From positions 29,275 through 93,274 of the forward strand of contig NZ_RHOD01000011.1 in NCBI RefSeq assembly GCF_003946095.1: a DNA stretch of 64,000 nucleotides, written 5' to 3'. The DNA comes from Levilactobacillus lindianensis. Its GTDB lineage: Bacteria; Bacillota; Bacilli; Lactobacillales; Lactobacillaceae. Positions 1 through 9,498 of the stretch are shown in pieces. Under the pieces are notes generated by a model, which worked only from the letters and a program-made list of their open reading frames with translations, ran no database searches and was not told the DNA's origin. Made by a program: the position numbers and the translations under genes. How positions within the stretch are numbered: the stretch's first letter is position 1; every line of letters begins with the position of its first letter.

Positions 1-391
1 TCAAGTCTCGCAGGCGTTCGTCATCCAAGATCAGAATTCCTTCCAAAATGATGACATCGCGAGGTTCCTGATGAATGGTCTTAGTGCTTCGTGTCGAAAG
101 GTTGTAGTCGTAGACCGGTTTTTCGATGGGTTGGTAGTTCAGCAGTTGTTGTAACTGACTGATTAACAAATCTGTATCGAAGGCCAGTGGGTGGTCGTAG
201 TTTACGGCTGCCCGTTCTTCCATGGTCATTTCTGACTGGTCATTGTAGTATGAATCTTGCTGTAAGATCATGATTGAATGTCCAATCAACTGATTGAAGA
301 TTGCTCGACTAACAGTGGTCTTTCCACTCCCGGAACCCCCGGTAACACCAATAATGATCGGTCGCTTTTTCCCTGCCAAATCTGTCGCCAT
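1..391 (-). CDS. udk: Uridine kinase (3' end outside the window)
   Basis: The first 130 codons of a uridine/cytidine kinase, which phosphorylates uridine and cytidine in pyrimidine salvage. The start ATG is at 389-391. The protein begins [11 protein letters not shown] and has the P-loop [12 protein letters not shown] at about residues 15-26. It continues with the uridine kinase signatures QQDSYYND and YDHPLAFD, then VILEGILIL near the cut. It lies 3 bp downstream of the mltG stop on the same strand, so the two are probably cotranscribed. The gene runs off the left edge, so the C-terminal part cannot be checked. Confidence 0.95.
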   Translation of the reverse strand, partial: MATDLAGKKRPIIIGVTGGSGSGKTTVSRAIFNQLIGHSIMILQQDSYYNDQSEMTMEERAAVNYDHPLAFDTDLLISQLQQLLNYQPIEKPVYDYNLSTRSTKTIHQEPRDVIILEGILILDDERLRDL

Positions 392-394
392 CCT

Positions 395-1528
395 TTATTT
401 ATTATCGCTTGCTAATGAACTGGTTAACGCCTGATGCTGTGCATAAGTTTCTGAGAAGTAAACCTTCCCCGTCTTGGTATTGGCAATGAAGTAATAGTAC
501 CCCTTACTACGTGCCTTCGGGTGCAGTACCGCCGTAATCGACGAAGTACTTGGGTTGTTGAAAGGTCCCGGTCCAAAGCCCGTATGAATGTACAGGTTGT
601 ATGGCGACTTTTTCCTCAAATCCTTATAGGTCAACGTCTTCTTGGTAGTCTTCAAGGCATACTGAACGGAAATATCTGATTGGAGTGCCATTCCGGCCTT
701 CAAACGATTAAAGAAGACACCCGCAATCTTATCACGATCGGTCTGTGAAACCCCTTCGCGTTCGACCAGAGAAGCTAACGTCAAGACTTCCTGCACGCTG
801 TACTTCTGTTTTTTAATCGTCGCATAATTACCCTGCAGGTTCTGATTCGTCTTAGCCACCATCTGGGTCACGATCTGCTTGAGAGTCATCTTCTTCCCGG
901 CTTCATAAGTTGCCGGTGCCAGATAACCTTCTAACCGATAGCGAACGTTCTTGGCCGACTTAGCGGAACCCAACAATTGGGGGTACTTTTCGACCAACTG
1001 GTTAAAGAAGGCTTCATCACCCATCAACTTGAGGAACTCCGTCTTGGTAAAGTCCGTCTGAATTGGAATTTCGGCGGCCAATTGGTCCACCGTTTCTCCT
1101 TCACGTACCAGTAATTTACCCGCCGTGCTTTGGATTGGTTCCGCTGAACCACCCTTCTGCAATTGCTTGGCAATCTGATGCAAGGTCATTGAAGGCTTGA
1201 GTTGATAATAACCGGCCTGAAAGTTTGTGAACTTATTGGATTTAACGTAATAGTTAAACACCATCCCGCTCTTAACGACTTTCTGATCCTGAAGGATCTG
1301 GCCAATCTTATTGGACGTGGCACCCAGGGGAACGTGAACCTGTACCACATTGTTATTCTTGGTATCCATCGGCTTGAGTGCCGTCTGGAAGAAATGATAC
1401 CCAAAGAATCCAATCACAACGGCTAAGATGACTATCAGGCTAATCACCCCGACCATAATTCTGTGGCCAAACGACCGTTTGTTACCCGAATCCTGTCGTG
1501 ACGGGATGGGATTTTTGTCATTATCCAA
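395..1528 (-). CDS. mltG: Endolytic murein transglycosylase MltG (YceG family)
   Basis: A membrane-bound lytic transglycosylase that cleaves nascent peptidoglycan strands and is thought to set glycan length. One transmembrane helix lies at about residues 25-46 (VISLIVILAVVIGFF). A LysM-like region follows, then the YceG catalytic core. The motif LVEREG near residue 255 holds the catalytic Glu, and FGPGP follows near the C-terminus. I chose the TTG start at 1526-1528 because GGAGGA sits 6 nt upstream of it. An in-frame ATG at 1552 has no ribosome site and lies only about 11 nt from a TATAAT box. The length of 377 aa is normal. It is followed after 3 bp by udk. Confidence 0.93.
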   Translation of the reverse strand: MDNDKNPIPSRQDSGNKRSFGHRIMVGVISLIVILAVVIGFFGYHFFQTALKPMDTKNNNVVQVHVPLGATSNKIGQILQDQKVVKSGMVFNYYVKSNKFTNFQAGYYQLKPSMTLHQIAKQLQKGGSAEPIQSTAGKLLVREGETVDQLAAEIPIQTDFTKTEFLKLMGDEAFFNQLVEKYPQLLGSAKSAKNVRYRLEGYLAPATYEAGKKMTLKQIVTQMVAKTNQNLQGNYATIKKQKYSVQEVLTLASLVEREGVSQTDRDKIAGVFFNRLKAGMALQSDISVQYALKTTKKTLTYKDLRKKSPYNLYIHTGFGPGPFNNPSTSSITAVLHPKARSKGYYYFIANTKTGKVYFSETYAQHQALTSSLASDNK

Positions 1529-1635
1529 CTTATTTCCTCCGTTCTTTGCCATAGTCCACTCTATTATACAGAAGTTCCCGGCTCGCGGAAACATGAAAGC
1601 GCTACTTTGATAAAATTGTAATCTTTAGGACTTAT

Positions 1636-1682
1636 ACGAAAGACGCGTCCAACTCTCGAGTGAGAATCAAACGCGTCTAAAG
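1636..1682 (-). terminator. Probable terminator of pheT
   Basis: The inverted repeat AGACGCGT/ACGCGTCT (1641-1648 and 1671-1678) has a further small self-complementary stretch in its loop. It lies just after the pheT stop, reading minus. The T-tract is short (CTTTCG), so termination strength is uncertain. Confidence 0.55.
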
Positions 1683-1690
1683 TAAGCAAT

Positions 1691-4099
1691 TTAACGGATT
1701 TCGGCACCAAGTTCTTCTTCAAGCCGCTTCGATACTTTATCAAAGGCTTGAGTAACGGCGTCATCCACCAGCGTCTCGTGCTTGTCTTGGTAAGTTAAGG
1801 TGTAAGCCAAGGACTTCTTGCCCTTAGGTACCTTAACCCCATCGTAAACGTCAAACAACTTGACAGATTGGAGGAAGGCCCCCCCGCGACGTTCAATTAA
1901 CGCCACGATCTGGTCGTTGGTCACATCATTATCCACCAACATCGCAATATCACGGGTGATGGCTGGGTAACGCGAAATGACATCGTATTGGTTTTCTTGC
2001 TTTGGCATATCCACAATGGCCTGCAGGTTCAATTCGAAGACATAAGTCGTCCCCACCTTGAACTGTTTGGCGATCGATGGATGCACCTCACCTAAGAACC
2101 CAATCCGGTGACCGTGAACTAAGATATCCGCGGTCCGTCCGGGATGCATCTCTGGCATGTCGGCGTTAGGCACATACGTGACGTCGCCATTAACTGCCAT
2201 GTCCTTGAGATAAGCCGCCACGATCCCCTTCATTTGGAAAAAGTCGACGGGTTGTGCTGGTTGATTCCAAGCCGCGGGCAGTAAGGTTCCCGTGATGGCC
2301 CCAGCAATATGTTCCTCTTCGGCTGGACGGTCTTGCCCATCTTCACGGTAGAAGACCCGGCCTTGTTCATACAACGCGACGTCTTTAACTTTCCGCGCTG
2401 AGTTGTAGGCAATATCATCTAACAAACCAGTGATGAGATTCATTCGCAGAACGGCGTGATCCACCGTCATTGGCCAAGCCAATTCGGTCGTTTCACTGGC
2501 TCGCATCATAAACATCTTCGCCTTATCAGCCGTCGTTAAGGCGTATGAGATGGCCTGGTTGAGGCCTAAGCCCTCTAAAGACTTGCGAGTTGCCCGTACT
2601 AAGCGGTGCTTAGCCGTCAAGGATCCCATTGTCATTCGGCCGGTTGGTAAGGTTGCTGGCAAGCGATCGTATCCGTAAATACGGGCGATTTCTTCCAACA
2701 GATCGGCTGGAATGTGGATGTCATTGCGTCGAACTGGAACCGTCACGGTCAACTCATCTTCAGCCACCTTAACCTGGAATTCCAAGCTTTCCAAGATGTG
2801 GACAACTTGATCCATCGTTAACTTGGTCCCGAGCACGGCATTAACGTGCGTCAAAGTCAGACTAATCACAGCGGGTTCTGGCACGTTGTTACTCCCGACA
2901 ACGGACCCCCGCTGAACTTCTCCATCGGCCAGTTCGTTCATCATCTGAGCGGCAGCATCCAAGGCTTCTTGTACACCAGCTTGGTTAACGCCTCGTTCGA
3001 AACGTTGGGAAGCATCCGTGTGTAAATTATGCCGCTGGGCCGCCTTACGGATATGGTCATGTTCGAAGACCGCAGATTCAATCGCCACCGTGGTCGTGCC
3101 ATCCTGAATGGAAGCATCTAAGCCACCCATGACACCGGCTAAGGCGATGGGGCCCTTTTGATCGGCGATCACAATATCATTTTCGTCGAGGTCGTGGTCA
3201 TTTTCATCCAAAGTGGTTAACTTTTCGCCGGCCTTGGCAGTCCGAACGTAAACATCTTCACCATTGAACTTATCATAGTCGAAAGCGTGTAAAGGTTGAC
3301 CGTATTTCAGCATGATGTAGTTCGTGATATCAACCACATTATTGATTGGCCGCATCCCAGCGTTCCACAGACGAATCTGTAACCACATTGGACTTGGTGC
3401 CAGCTTCAAATTTTTCACCAGGCGCATCCGATATTGTGATGATAACGTGGCGTCCACGTGAACGGCCAACTGGTCATCAATCGTGGCACCAGCTTCCTTA
3501 ACCTCTGGATGGTCTAACTCAACTGGCTTGTCGTAAATGGCGGCCAAGTCATGCAGGGTTCCGTAGACACTCAACATGTCTCCACGGTTAGGGGTAACAT
3601 CGAGATCGATCAGGCTGTCGTTCATCCCTAAATAATCGTAAACGGCATCCCCGGGCGTAGCGTCCTCTGGCAAGACATAAATACCTTCAACGTAAGCCTT
3701 AGGCACAACATCTTCACTGAAGCCGATTTCTTGTAAGGCACAGATCATCCCTGCTGAAGGGATCCCACGCATCTTAGACTTCTTGATCTTTACGTTGTTG
3801 GCAATCCGTGAACCTGGTAAAGCCACAATCACGTGTTGACCCTTGGCAATGTTAGGGGCCCCACAGACAATCTGTAAGGGGTCATCCTCCCCAACGTCTA
3901 CCTGGCAAACGTGCAGGTGATCGGAATCTGGGTGAGCTTCCACCGAAAGGACGTGGCCGACCACGATCTTCTTCAACCCATCGCTAGGCTTGGTGACATC
4001 ATCGACTTCAACGGAGGTCCGTTCAATCTTCTCAGCCAAGTCAACGGGCTTAACGTCTAAATCTAAATATTCTTTAATCCAATTGTATGAAATCTTCAT
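1691..4099 (-). CDS. pheT: Phenylalanine-tRNA ligase beta subunit
   Basis: The beta chain of the (alpha-beta)2 phenylalanyl-tRNA synthetase, which charges tRNA-Phe. Its 802 aa is the usual bacterial length. The N-terminal EMAP-type tRNA-binding domain is visible at about residues 40-150 (HPDSDHLHVCQVDVG, then VCGAPN). The B3/B4 editing region and the B5 domain follow (RNDIHIPADLLEEIARIYGY). The C-terminal ferredoxin-fold anticodon-binding domain begins with SRYPAITRD. The gene starts 9 bp after the pheS stop and shares its T-box controlled transcript. YtpR at 40.1-40.7 kb carries a related tRNA-binding domain. Confidence 0.98.
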   Translation of the reverse strand: MKISYNWIKEYLDLDVKPVDLAEKIERTSVEVDDVTKPSDGLKKIVVGHVLSVEAHPDSDHLHVCQVDVGEDDPLQIVCGAPNIAKGQHVIVALPGSRIANNVKIKKSKMRGIPSAGMICALQEIGFSEDVVPKAYVEGIYVLPEDATPGDAVYDYLGMNDSLIDLDVTPNRGDMLSVYGTLHDLAAIYDKPVELDHPEVKEAGATIDDQLAVHVDATLSSQYRMRLVKNLKLAPSPMWLQIRLWNAGMRPINNVVDITNYIMLKYGQPLHAFDYDKFNGEDVYVRTAKAGEKLTTLDENDHDLDENDIVIADQKGPIALAGVMGGLDASIQDGTTTVAIESAVFEHDHIRKAAQRHNLHTDASQRFERGVNQAGVQEALDAAAQMMNELADGEVQRGSVVGSNNVPEPAVISLTLTHVNAVLGTKLTMDQVVHILESLEFQVKVAEDELTVTVPVRRNDIHIPADLLEEIARIYGYDRLPATLPTGRMTMGSLTAKHRLVRATRKSLEGLGLNQAISYALTTADKAKMFMMRASETTELAWPMTVDHAVLRMNLITGLLDDIAYNSARKVKDVALYEQGRVFYREDGQDRPAEEEHIAGAITGTLLPAAWNQPAQPVDFFQMKGIVAAYLKDMAVNGDVTYVPNADMPEMHPGRTADILVHGHRIGFLGEVHPSIAKQFKVGTTYVFELNLQAIVDMPKQENQYDVISRYPAITRDIAMLVDNDVTNDQIVALIERRGGAFLQSVKLFDVYDGVKVPKGKKSLAYTLTYQDKHETLVDDAVTQAFDKVSKRLEEELGAEIR

Positions 4100-4108
4100 G
4101 GTTGGCGA

Positions 4109-5155
4109 TTATCCTTTCTTTGTGAATTGTGTGAGAAAACGAACGTCATTCAAGTAGAAGTTCCGGATGTCATCAACACCGTACTTCAACATGGCGAAAC
4201 GGTCAGGACCGACCCCAAAGGCAAATCCGCCGTAAACGTCGGGATCCACACCAGCCATCTTCAAAACATTCGGGTGAACCATACCGGCACCAAGAACTTC
4301 GATCCAACCGGTATTCTTGCAGACCTTGCAACCCTTACCACCACAGTTGAAGCAGGTAATATCGGCTTCAACAGATGGTTCGGTAAACGGGAAGTAACTT
4401 GGGCGTAACCGTACATCGAACTTGTCCCCGAATAATTCGTGGGCCAAGACCTGTAACGTCCCCTTTAAGTCAGCCATGGTGATGTGCTTGTCGATAACCA
4501 AACCTTCTACCTGATGGAATTGGTGAGAGTGGGTTGGGTCATCGGTATCACGCCGGTAAACCACACCTGGGGAGATCATCTTCAATGGACCCTTGTTGAA
4601 ATCATGCTTTTCCAGCGTCCGTGCTTGCATGGGTGATGTCTGCGTCCGCATCAGGATTTCTTTCGTGATGTAGAAGGTATCTTGCATATCACGGGCTGGG
4701 TGATTCTTAGGCAGGTTCATCATTTCAAAGTTGTACTTGTCTTCTTCGACTTCTGGACCACTCAAAACTTGGTAACCCATGCCCAAGAATAAGTCTTCAA
4801 TCTGATCGATGATCTGTTGAATCACGTGAGGTTCACCCTTAGCAACGGGCGTTCCCGGTAACGTGACGTCGACAGTCTCCTTGGCTAATTGAGCATTCAA
4901 GACGGCCTGTTCCAATTCTTCCTTACGTTGCGTCAACGCAGCGGTCAGGTCATCTCTGATTTCGTTAGCAAATGCCCCCACCTTTGGTCGTTCAGCGGCA
5001 TCCAAGTCACGCATCCCCCGCAGAACTTCGGTGATGGGCCCCTTTTTCCCTAACAGCTGGACACGCACTTGATTAACGTCTTTTAAATCTGCTGATTGCT
5101 TGATATCTGCTAAGCCACGTTGCCGCAGCTCGCTGAGTTTATCTTTTAACGACAT
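4109..5155 (-). CDS. pheS: Phenylalanine-tRNA ligase alpha subunit
   Basis: The catalytic alpha chain of phenylalanyl-tRNA synthetase. Its 348 aa is typical. An N-terminal coiled-coil arm (about residues 1-90) is followed by the class II core. Motif 2 includes [20 protein letters not shown] and motif 3 is [13 protein letters not shown] near the C-terminus. The start ATG has GGAGG 7 nt upstream. It leads the pheS-pheT operon behind a T-box leader, so transcription should rise when uncharged tRNA-Phe accumulates. Confidence 0.98.
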   Translation of the reverse strand: MSLKDKLSELRQRGLADIKQSADLKDVNQVRVQLLGKKGPITEVLRGMRDLDAAERPKVGAFANEIRDDLTAALTQRKEELEQAVLNAQLAKETVDVTLPGTPVAKGEPHVIQQIIDQIEDLFLGMGYQVLSGPEVEEDKYNFEMMNLPKNHPARDMQDTFYITKEILMRTQTSPMQARTLEKHDFNKGPLKMISPGVVYRRDTDDPTHSHQFHQVEGLVIDKHITMADLKGTLQVLAHELFGDKFDVRLRPSYFPFTEPSVEADITCFNCGGKGCKVCKNTGWIEVLGAGMVHPNVLKMAGVDPDVYGGFAFGVGPDRFAMLKYGVDDIRNFYLNDVRFLTQFTKKG

Positions 5156-5224
5156 ACGTCATCCTCCATTTATCTATTTATTTTCACTATTTATCGACTC
5201 ACTACTGGGATCCGGGACCGAAAT

Positions 5225-5500
5225 TGGCCCCTTTTTCCACAAAAAAGGCTCCGTCCCCATAACTAGGGACGAAGCTTCGCGGTACCACCCTGATTCAGTT
5301 GGTACACAAGGATACCAACCACACTCAGAAGTGATAACGGTCACTCACCGGTCAATCATTCATCACGTCGCCGTGACTCCCGATTACAACTCAAGAACTG
5401 AATTCACCCAAGTAATTTGAAGTTTGCTTCCAATCACGGCAAACTCTTCCTGACAAATTGCACCGGCTACTGCTTTTCTATCATCGTCTTTAAATTATTA
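5225..5500 (-). promoter_or_regulatory. T-box leader of pheST
   Basis: A tRNA-sensing leader read on the minus strand. The T-box sequence AGGGTGGTACCGCG lies at about 5279-5291. It is followed by a terminator hairpin (CGTCCC/GGGACG) and a T-run at 5241-5275. Upstream in stem I, a GAATTC stretch at 5400-5405 offers the Phe codon TTC as specifier. The specifier assignment is inference; the T-box motif and terminator are seen directly. Confidence 0.93.
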
Positions 5501-5508
5501 CATCTCAT

Positions 5509-5537
5509 AGCCTAGCGAACTTCTGCGTCGCTGTCAA
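5509..5537 (-). promoter_or_regulatory. Promoter of the pheST leader
   Basis: On the minus strand a perfect -35 TTGACA (5532-5537) is followed by a 17-bp spacer and the -10 TAGGCT (5509-5514). This places transcription start just before the T-box leader. The -35 abuts the stop codon of the hxlR-type gene. Confidence 0.75.
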
Positions 5538-5906
5538 CTACTTCTGATCTTCCTCAACGGGGCAAGACCACTTGTCTGACCACACGTGGATGGCGGTCAT
5601 CACGTCCTTGAGCTCAGCACCCTTGGCGGTTAACTCATATTCAATCAACGAATTATCCGGAAAGGTCCGTCGCAAAATGACGCCATTAACCTCCAACTCC
5701 TTGAGCCGCTCAACTAATACCCGGTCACTACAACGGGGAATCTTCCGGGCTAAATCCCGGAACCGCTGAGGTCCTTCCTGCAGAAGTACCTCAATAATGA
5801 GTCCATTCCACTTCTTTCCTAAGAAAGAAAAGGTACGTTCAAATCTCGGGCAGAGTGAGAAGTCCACTTCGGAACCCGTGGCTGTATTCGATGGCACTGT
5901 TTGCAT
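5538..5906 (-). CDS. HxlR-family transcriptional regulator
   Basis: A small winged-helix regulator of the HxlR/MarR-like group, 122 aa. Typical family signatures are visible: an N-terminal Cys in the LCPRFERTFSFLGKKWNG stretch, then the helix-turn-helix RFRDLARKIPRCSDRVLVERLKELEVNGVI and the wing residues IEYELTAKG. Many HxlR proteins sense quinones or aldehydes through this Cys, but the ligand here is unknown. The ATG at 5906 is preferred over an in-frame TTG 6 bp upstream, which sits almost on the G-rich ribosome site. No obvious target gene is divergent to it. The strand neighbour is an HD-domain gene. Confidence 0.85.
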   Translation of the reverse strand: MQTVPSNTATGSEVDFSLCPRFERTFSFLGKKWNGLIIEVLLQEGPQRFRDLARKIPRCSDRVLVERLKELEVNGVILRRTFPDNSLIEYELTAKGAELKDVMTAIHVWSDKWSCPVEEDQK

Positions 5907-5939
5907 ATTCAACTCGCCCCCATCCGCGTTTCAACGAAA

Positions 5940-6437
5940 CTAGGCGTTCGGCGTTAACTTTTCAACCAACGTGTGGACGCGCTTGCGAGCAGGCCCACAA
6001 AATTCGTGAACTGCTTCGTAGTCATCGACCAGCGACACAATGGCGCTTTCCCGATACTTTGGCATAGCCAGGGTTGCTCCCCACATGTGCTTCAAAATGA
6101 TATCCTTTTCCATTGGGCTTAAGTCCGTTAGCTTCTCAGCATTACGCAGAGCCACCCGTGGGTGGATAAAGGCATGGGACCCCAAGTTAAACTTCGTCGT
6201 CCGCCAATCATAATAGAAGAGATCATGTAACAAACCACCCCGTGCAGTGGCCCGGGTATTCAAACCAAGTTTCTTCGCAATCAAATAACTGTTATACGAC
6301 ACCGAAATAGAATGTTCCAAGCGTGTCGAATGGTGGTGCTGGGTGTAATTCGCCAGGCGTTGAACCGGCTCCTTTTCCAACAAGTCAGAAACTAAGGCAA
6401 GGTACTCGGGATCATCACGCCAAGTAAGTTTGTTCAT
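5940..6437 (-). CDS. HD-domain hydrolase of unknown substrate
   Basis: A 165-aa protein with an HD phosphohydrolase fold. An early histidine lies in HSTRLEHS, the HD pair in GGLLHDLFYYDW, and later a His in LKHMWG and an Asp in SLVDDYEA complete a plausible metal site. The start ATG at 6437 has AAGGAAG about 7 nt upstream. An ATG 18 bp further upstream lacks a ribosome site. Relatives are annotated as HD superfamily or nucleotide phosphohydrolases, but I see nothing that fixes the substrate. It probably shares a transcript with the downstream HxlR-type gene 33 bp away. Confidence 0.8.
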   Translation of the reverse strand: MNKLTWRDDPEYLALVSDLLEKEPVQRLANYTQHHHSTRLEHSISVSYNSYLIAKKLGLNTRATARGGLLHDLFYYDWRTTKFNLGSHAFIHPRVALRNAEKLTDLSPMEKDIILKHMWGATLAMPKYRESAIVSLVDDYEAVHEFCGPARKRVHTLVEKLTPNA

Positions 6438-6560
6438 AGAATGCTTCCTTTTCATTATAGATTATGATTTTTGTCCCTCAATTACACCTTATCATACTGC
6501 CTTTGGCGCAAAAAGCAACCATATTGCTTGCAATTAACCGCGGTTAACCCTTTCTTAACC

Positions 6561-7328
6561 TTATTCAGCCAACCGAAACATCACGATCCCAGCCGCAATC
6601 GCAACATTCAACGACTCCGCCCGACCCTTAATTGGAATATACAGGTTCTGAGTCGTCATCCGCTGAAGATCTGGTGCCATCCCGTTGCCTTCATTTCCCA
6701 TGACAATAGCGCCTTGACTCAGACTAGGCACCTCACGATAGTCCTTGGCCTGTGGGTCCAGATTGGTCCCATAGACGGGCAATTTCCGGTCGGTAAAGGC
6801 CGTGATCCAGTCATGAAGGTCACCTTCGACCAACTGCACATGGAATTGACTCCCCTGCATTGAACGTAGGACCTTGGGCAGAAAACGACTGACACTGCCG
6901 TGACCCAAGACCACCCCGGTTAGTCCGGCCGCATCCGCCGTCCGAACCATCGTCCCAATGTTCCCTGGATCCTGAACCTGATCCAGAAATAACCAGACGC
7001 CAGTGGCTTGTTTGGGATCAACGTGGGCATCGTTGGGTATCGAAGCCGTCGCAAAGATCCCTTGTGGGGTACTCGTATCCCCAATCGTTTGCGCAATGCT
7101 GTCCGTCAATTCATAAACTGGAACCGCCGGGAAAGCCCCCTCATGTGCCGTAAGCTGCTCTTCAGTCCCCATGATGGCTGTGAGTGGCAGCTGCGCCTTA
7201 ATGGCCTCCTGCACCAAATGCCAGCCCTCTAAGAGGTACGTCTGAGTCGACTTACGCCCCTTCTTGGTGGTCAGCGCTCGCCACTGCTTAACCCGCTTAT
7301 TTTGACTTGATGTGATCCGTTCTCTCAA
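6561..7328 (-). CDS. TrmH/SpoU-family RNA 2'-O-methyltransferase (YsgA-like)
   Basis: A 255-aa SpoU-type RNA ribose methyltransferase. An N-terminal substrate-binding domain (LEGWHLVQEAI) precedes the knotted SAM-binding domain. The three SpoU motifs are seen: DPGNIGTMVRTADAAG, MGNEGNGM and IPIKGRAESLNVAIAAGI. The start is a TTG at 7326-7328 with AGGAG about 9 nt upstream. The gene sits divergently from acyP and near pheST, as the YsgA-type gene does in Bacillus. The precise rRNA or tRNA site is not deducible. Confidence 0.9.
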   Translation of the reverse strand: MRERITSSQNKRVKQWRALTTKKGRKSTQTYLLEGWHLVQEAIKAQLPLTAIMGTEEQLTAHEGAFPAVPVYELTDSIAQTIGDTSTPQGIFATASIPNDAHVDPKQATGVWLFLDQVQDPGNIGTMVRTADAAGLTGVVLGHGSVSRFLPKVLRSMQGSQFHVQLVEGDLHDWITAFTDRKLPVYGTNLDPQAKDYREVPSLSQGAIVMGNEGNGMAPDLQRMTTQNLYIPIKGRAESLNVAIAAGIVMFRLAE

Positions 7329-7437
7329 CGTTGATTACTCCTATCCGTTACTTTTTTCTAATTTTACCACATCACTAGGCAGACCTGAGCACTCGCGGTA
7401 TGATTAACCTAAATCTTTTTATAGGAGGCTATTCGCC

Positions 7438-7710
7438 TTGGAAACGCAAAAAATCCTAGTTGCCGGTCAAGTTCAGGGCGTCGGTTTTCGTTGGTCCGCT
7501 AGCCAAGTGGCTCAGCGAATCGGCCTAACTGGCACCGTTCGCAACCGTCGCGATGGTCAGGTCGAACTCATTGCCACCGGGTCGGCAGAGCAACTGGCCG
7601 AACTCGTCGTCCAACTTAAACGGGGAATCACTCCCTGGATTGTCGTCGATCGTCTTAGCATCACGTCGTTACCATTACAGAAGTTTTCGGACTTCCAGAT
7701 TATTATTTGA
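7438..7710 (+). CDS. acyP: Acylphosphatase
   Basis: A small enzyme of 90 aa that hydrolyses acyl phosphates. The catalytic Arg is in GQVQGVGFRW (about residue 19) and the catalytic Asn in GTVRNRRDG (about residue 37). The start is TTG at 7438-7440 with AGGAGG 7 nt upstream. It is divergent from the TrmH-type gene and precedes yidC by about 100 bp, a grouping also seen in other lactobacilli. Confidence 0.95.
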   Translation: METQKILVAGQVQGVGFRWSASQVAQRIGLTGTVRNRRDGQVELIATGSAEQLAELVVQLKRGITPWIVVDRLSITSLPLQKFSDFQIII

Positions 7711-7814
7711 AAAACGGCGTCAGATCAAGTAATATGTTGACTGTTAATGACGATTTCGTCGTTTGGGGGCGTACGCGCTCTACATCGTTTACTAAAAAGG
7801 GGTTCAAATTAAAT

Positions 7815-8720
7815 ATGAAGATTTCCAAAAAAGTCTCGGTAACCGCCGCGCTGGCGGGACTAGCCTTAGTCCTCAGTGGTTGTGTACAGACTAAGAATGG
7901 TAAACCGTACGGCTTTGTCTACGATTATCTAGCCGTTCCGGGACAACACGTCATGAACTGGCTGGCTCAGGTCTTCGGCGGCAGCTACGGCTGGGCCATC
8001 ATCGTCTTGACCTTCATCGTGCGGATGGTTCTGCTTCCCGTCATGGTTCGCCAGATGCGTAGCGCCACCGTTCAACAAGAAAAGGTCTCCATGATTCGCC
8101 CACAACTGGCCAAGTACCAGGAAATGCAAAAGAATGCCAAGACCCAAGAAGAAAAGGCTGCGGCTGGCCAAGCTATCATGGCCGTCTACAAGAACAACGG
8201 GATTAGCATGACCGGTGGACTCGGTTGTCTGCCCCTACTGATTCAGATGCCAATCTTCGCCGCCCTCTATGCCGCTATCCGGTATTCACCAGAACTTTCT
8301 AAGGCTGCCTTCTTCGGCATTCCTTTAGGAAAGTCCAGTTGGATTCTCGCAATCTTATCCTTTGCCGCCTACCTGTTGCAGGGTTACCTCTCTACTCTTG
8401 GGGTACCGAAGGAACAGAAGAAGCAAATGCAAACAGCCATGCTGATGTCACCCATCATGATCTTATTCTTCACGATGAGTTCACCTGCTGGTCTAGGTCT
8501 TTACTTCTTCGTCGGGGGACTGTTCGCCTGTGTTCAGACGTTAATCATCAACTTCTACCGTCCTCGAATCCGGCGTGAAATCAGTGACCAGATGGCTAAG
8601 AATCCCAAGCCAGTGGTTGAGGTTCCGATCGTCAAACCAACCGAAGCCAAGGCTGCTAAGAAACAAGTCCAACAGAAAAACCGCCAACGTAACGCTGGTA
8701 AGCAACAACATCACAAATAA
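7815..8720 (+). CDS. yidC: Membrane protein insertase YidC (lipoprotein form)
   Basis: An Oxa1/YidC/Alb3-family insertase that helps place proteins in the cytoplasmic membrane. At 301 aa it is the short Gram-positive type. The start ATG at 7815 gives a lipoprotein signal peptide with lipobox LVLSGC (Cys at about residue 22). The 60KD_IMP core follows, with five membrane segments: YGWAIIVLTFIVRMVLLPV, then GLGCLPLLIQMPIFAALY and later helices. The positively charged tail, rich in Lys and Gln, is typical of a ribosome-binding C-terminus. An in-frame ATG 108 bp upstream would spoil the signal peptide and is rejected. Confidence 0.95.
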   Translation: MKISKKVSVTAALAGLALVLSGCVQTKNGKPYGFVYDYLAVPGQHVMNWLAQVFGGSYGWAIIVLTFIVRMVLLPVMVRQMRSATVQQEKVSMIRPQLAKYQEMQKNAKTQEEKAAAGQAIMAVYKNNGISMTGGLGCLPLLIQMPIFAALYAAIRYSPELSKAAFFGIPLGKSSWILAILSFAAYLLQGYLSTLGVPKEQKKQMQTAMLMSPIMILFFTMSSPAGLGLYFFVGGLFACVQTLIINFYRPRIRREISDQMAKNPKPVVEVPIVKPTEAKAAKKQVQQKNRQRNAGKQQHHK

Positions 8721-8734
8721 AGTCATGTCAAAAT

Positions 8735-8769
8735 GGCCATTACTGCTAATCCAGTAATGGCCCTTTTTG
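8735..8769 (+). terminator. Rho-independent terminator of yidC
   Basis: The 11-bp perfect stem GGCCATTACTG/CAGTAATGGCC is followed by CTTTTT on the plus strand, starting 14 bp after the yidC stop. Confidence 0.93.
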
Positions 8770-8928
8770 TATCTAACAATATTCAATTTCTTTCAGTACT
8801 GAACAAGCCAAATGGTTATCTCTGAACACCTAATCTAGTGATTGCCTTTAATCAATAAAGTAGCACTCATCCTGATTTATTGTTGTTAGTAGCAATATGC
8901 TTACCAGCAGCATTTAAGAGATGCTATT

Positions 8929-9333
8929 TTAGCTCATCATCAGGTTCTGTCGGGCGCCGCTAGGAACCGTTTCCCGGGCCACTGCCTTCCAAGTTTCGAC
9001 ATTTTGGCCCTTAGTCTCAATCTTCAAGAAATGGTGTGGCTTAAGCTTCCACTGAACGTCAAAGGTTAATTTCCGTGACTTGCCTTGTTCATTATAGGTT
9101 TGCAAAACATAGGTGTATTCATCCTCACCACCACCCCCAATGAAATGTTTAATCGGTTGACTCGTCGTGTCGGCATACACCGTCTCGTTCTTCACCCAAG
9201 GATTCACATTATCGTGGGCCATCGCCACCTCACTCCCCCGATTGCGAGTCATGGCTGGCGCAAAGATGGCACCAATTGCCAGTAAGATCAACAGGGTTCC
9301 TGAGATGGTCAGTAATGCTTTAAGAATTTTCAT
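8929..9333 (-). CDS. YxeA-family (DUF1093) membrane-anchored protein
   Basis: A 134-aa secreted or anchored protein of the YxeA/DUF1093 type. The N-terminal hydrophobic segment (about residues 6-26, LLTISGTLLILLAIGAIF) acts as signal or anchor. The extracellular part contains the family pattern YTYVLQTYNEQGKSRKLTFD. The biochemical role of the family is unknown. It stands alone: no gene lies on the same strand within 290 bp. About 200 bp to its left, up to yidC, holds only the yidC terminator and AT-rich sequence. Confidence 0.8.
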   Translation of the reverse strand: MKILKALLTISGTLLILLAIGAIFAPAMTRNRGSEVAMAHDNVNPWVKNETVYADTTSQPIKHFIGGGGEDEYTYVLQTYNEQGKSRKLTFDVQWKLKPHHFLKIETKGQNVETWKAVARETVPSGARQNLMMS

Positions 9334-9440
9334 GAATAATCTCCTCCAAGTTGCTTAGTTACTAGACTAACTAAGCAGTTATCTTAGAATACCATTCTTT
9401 CACAATCTGTCAACCACTATTCGCACCTTAGGCGATCAAA

Positions 9441-9472
9441 AAAAGGGGTGAGACTTTGGTCTCACCCCTTTT
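9441..9472 (-). terminator. Terminator downstream of arlRS
   Basis: The 14-bp perfect stem AAAAGGGGTGAGAC/GTCTCACCCCTTTT is followed on the minus strand by a seven-base T-run. It lies about 155 bp past the arlS stop, with a palindromic repeat copy in between. Confidence 0.85.
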
Positions 9473-9498
9473 CGCTTCAAGCGTCTATCGTTGAAACA

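Noticed and set aside
1529..1594. Upstream ATG starts for mltG
   Set aside because: They lack a Shine-Dalgarno sequence and overlap or lie upstream of a TATAAT box, while the TTG at 1528 has a perfect GGAGGA at 6 nt.
5100..5420. Plus-strand open frame of 106 aa across the pheS start and T-box leader
   Set aside because: It overlaps a well-supported RNA leader and a synthetase gene on the other strand and has no family signature.
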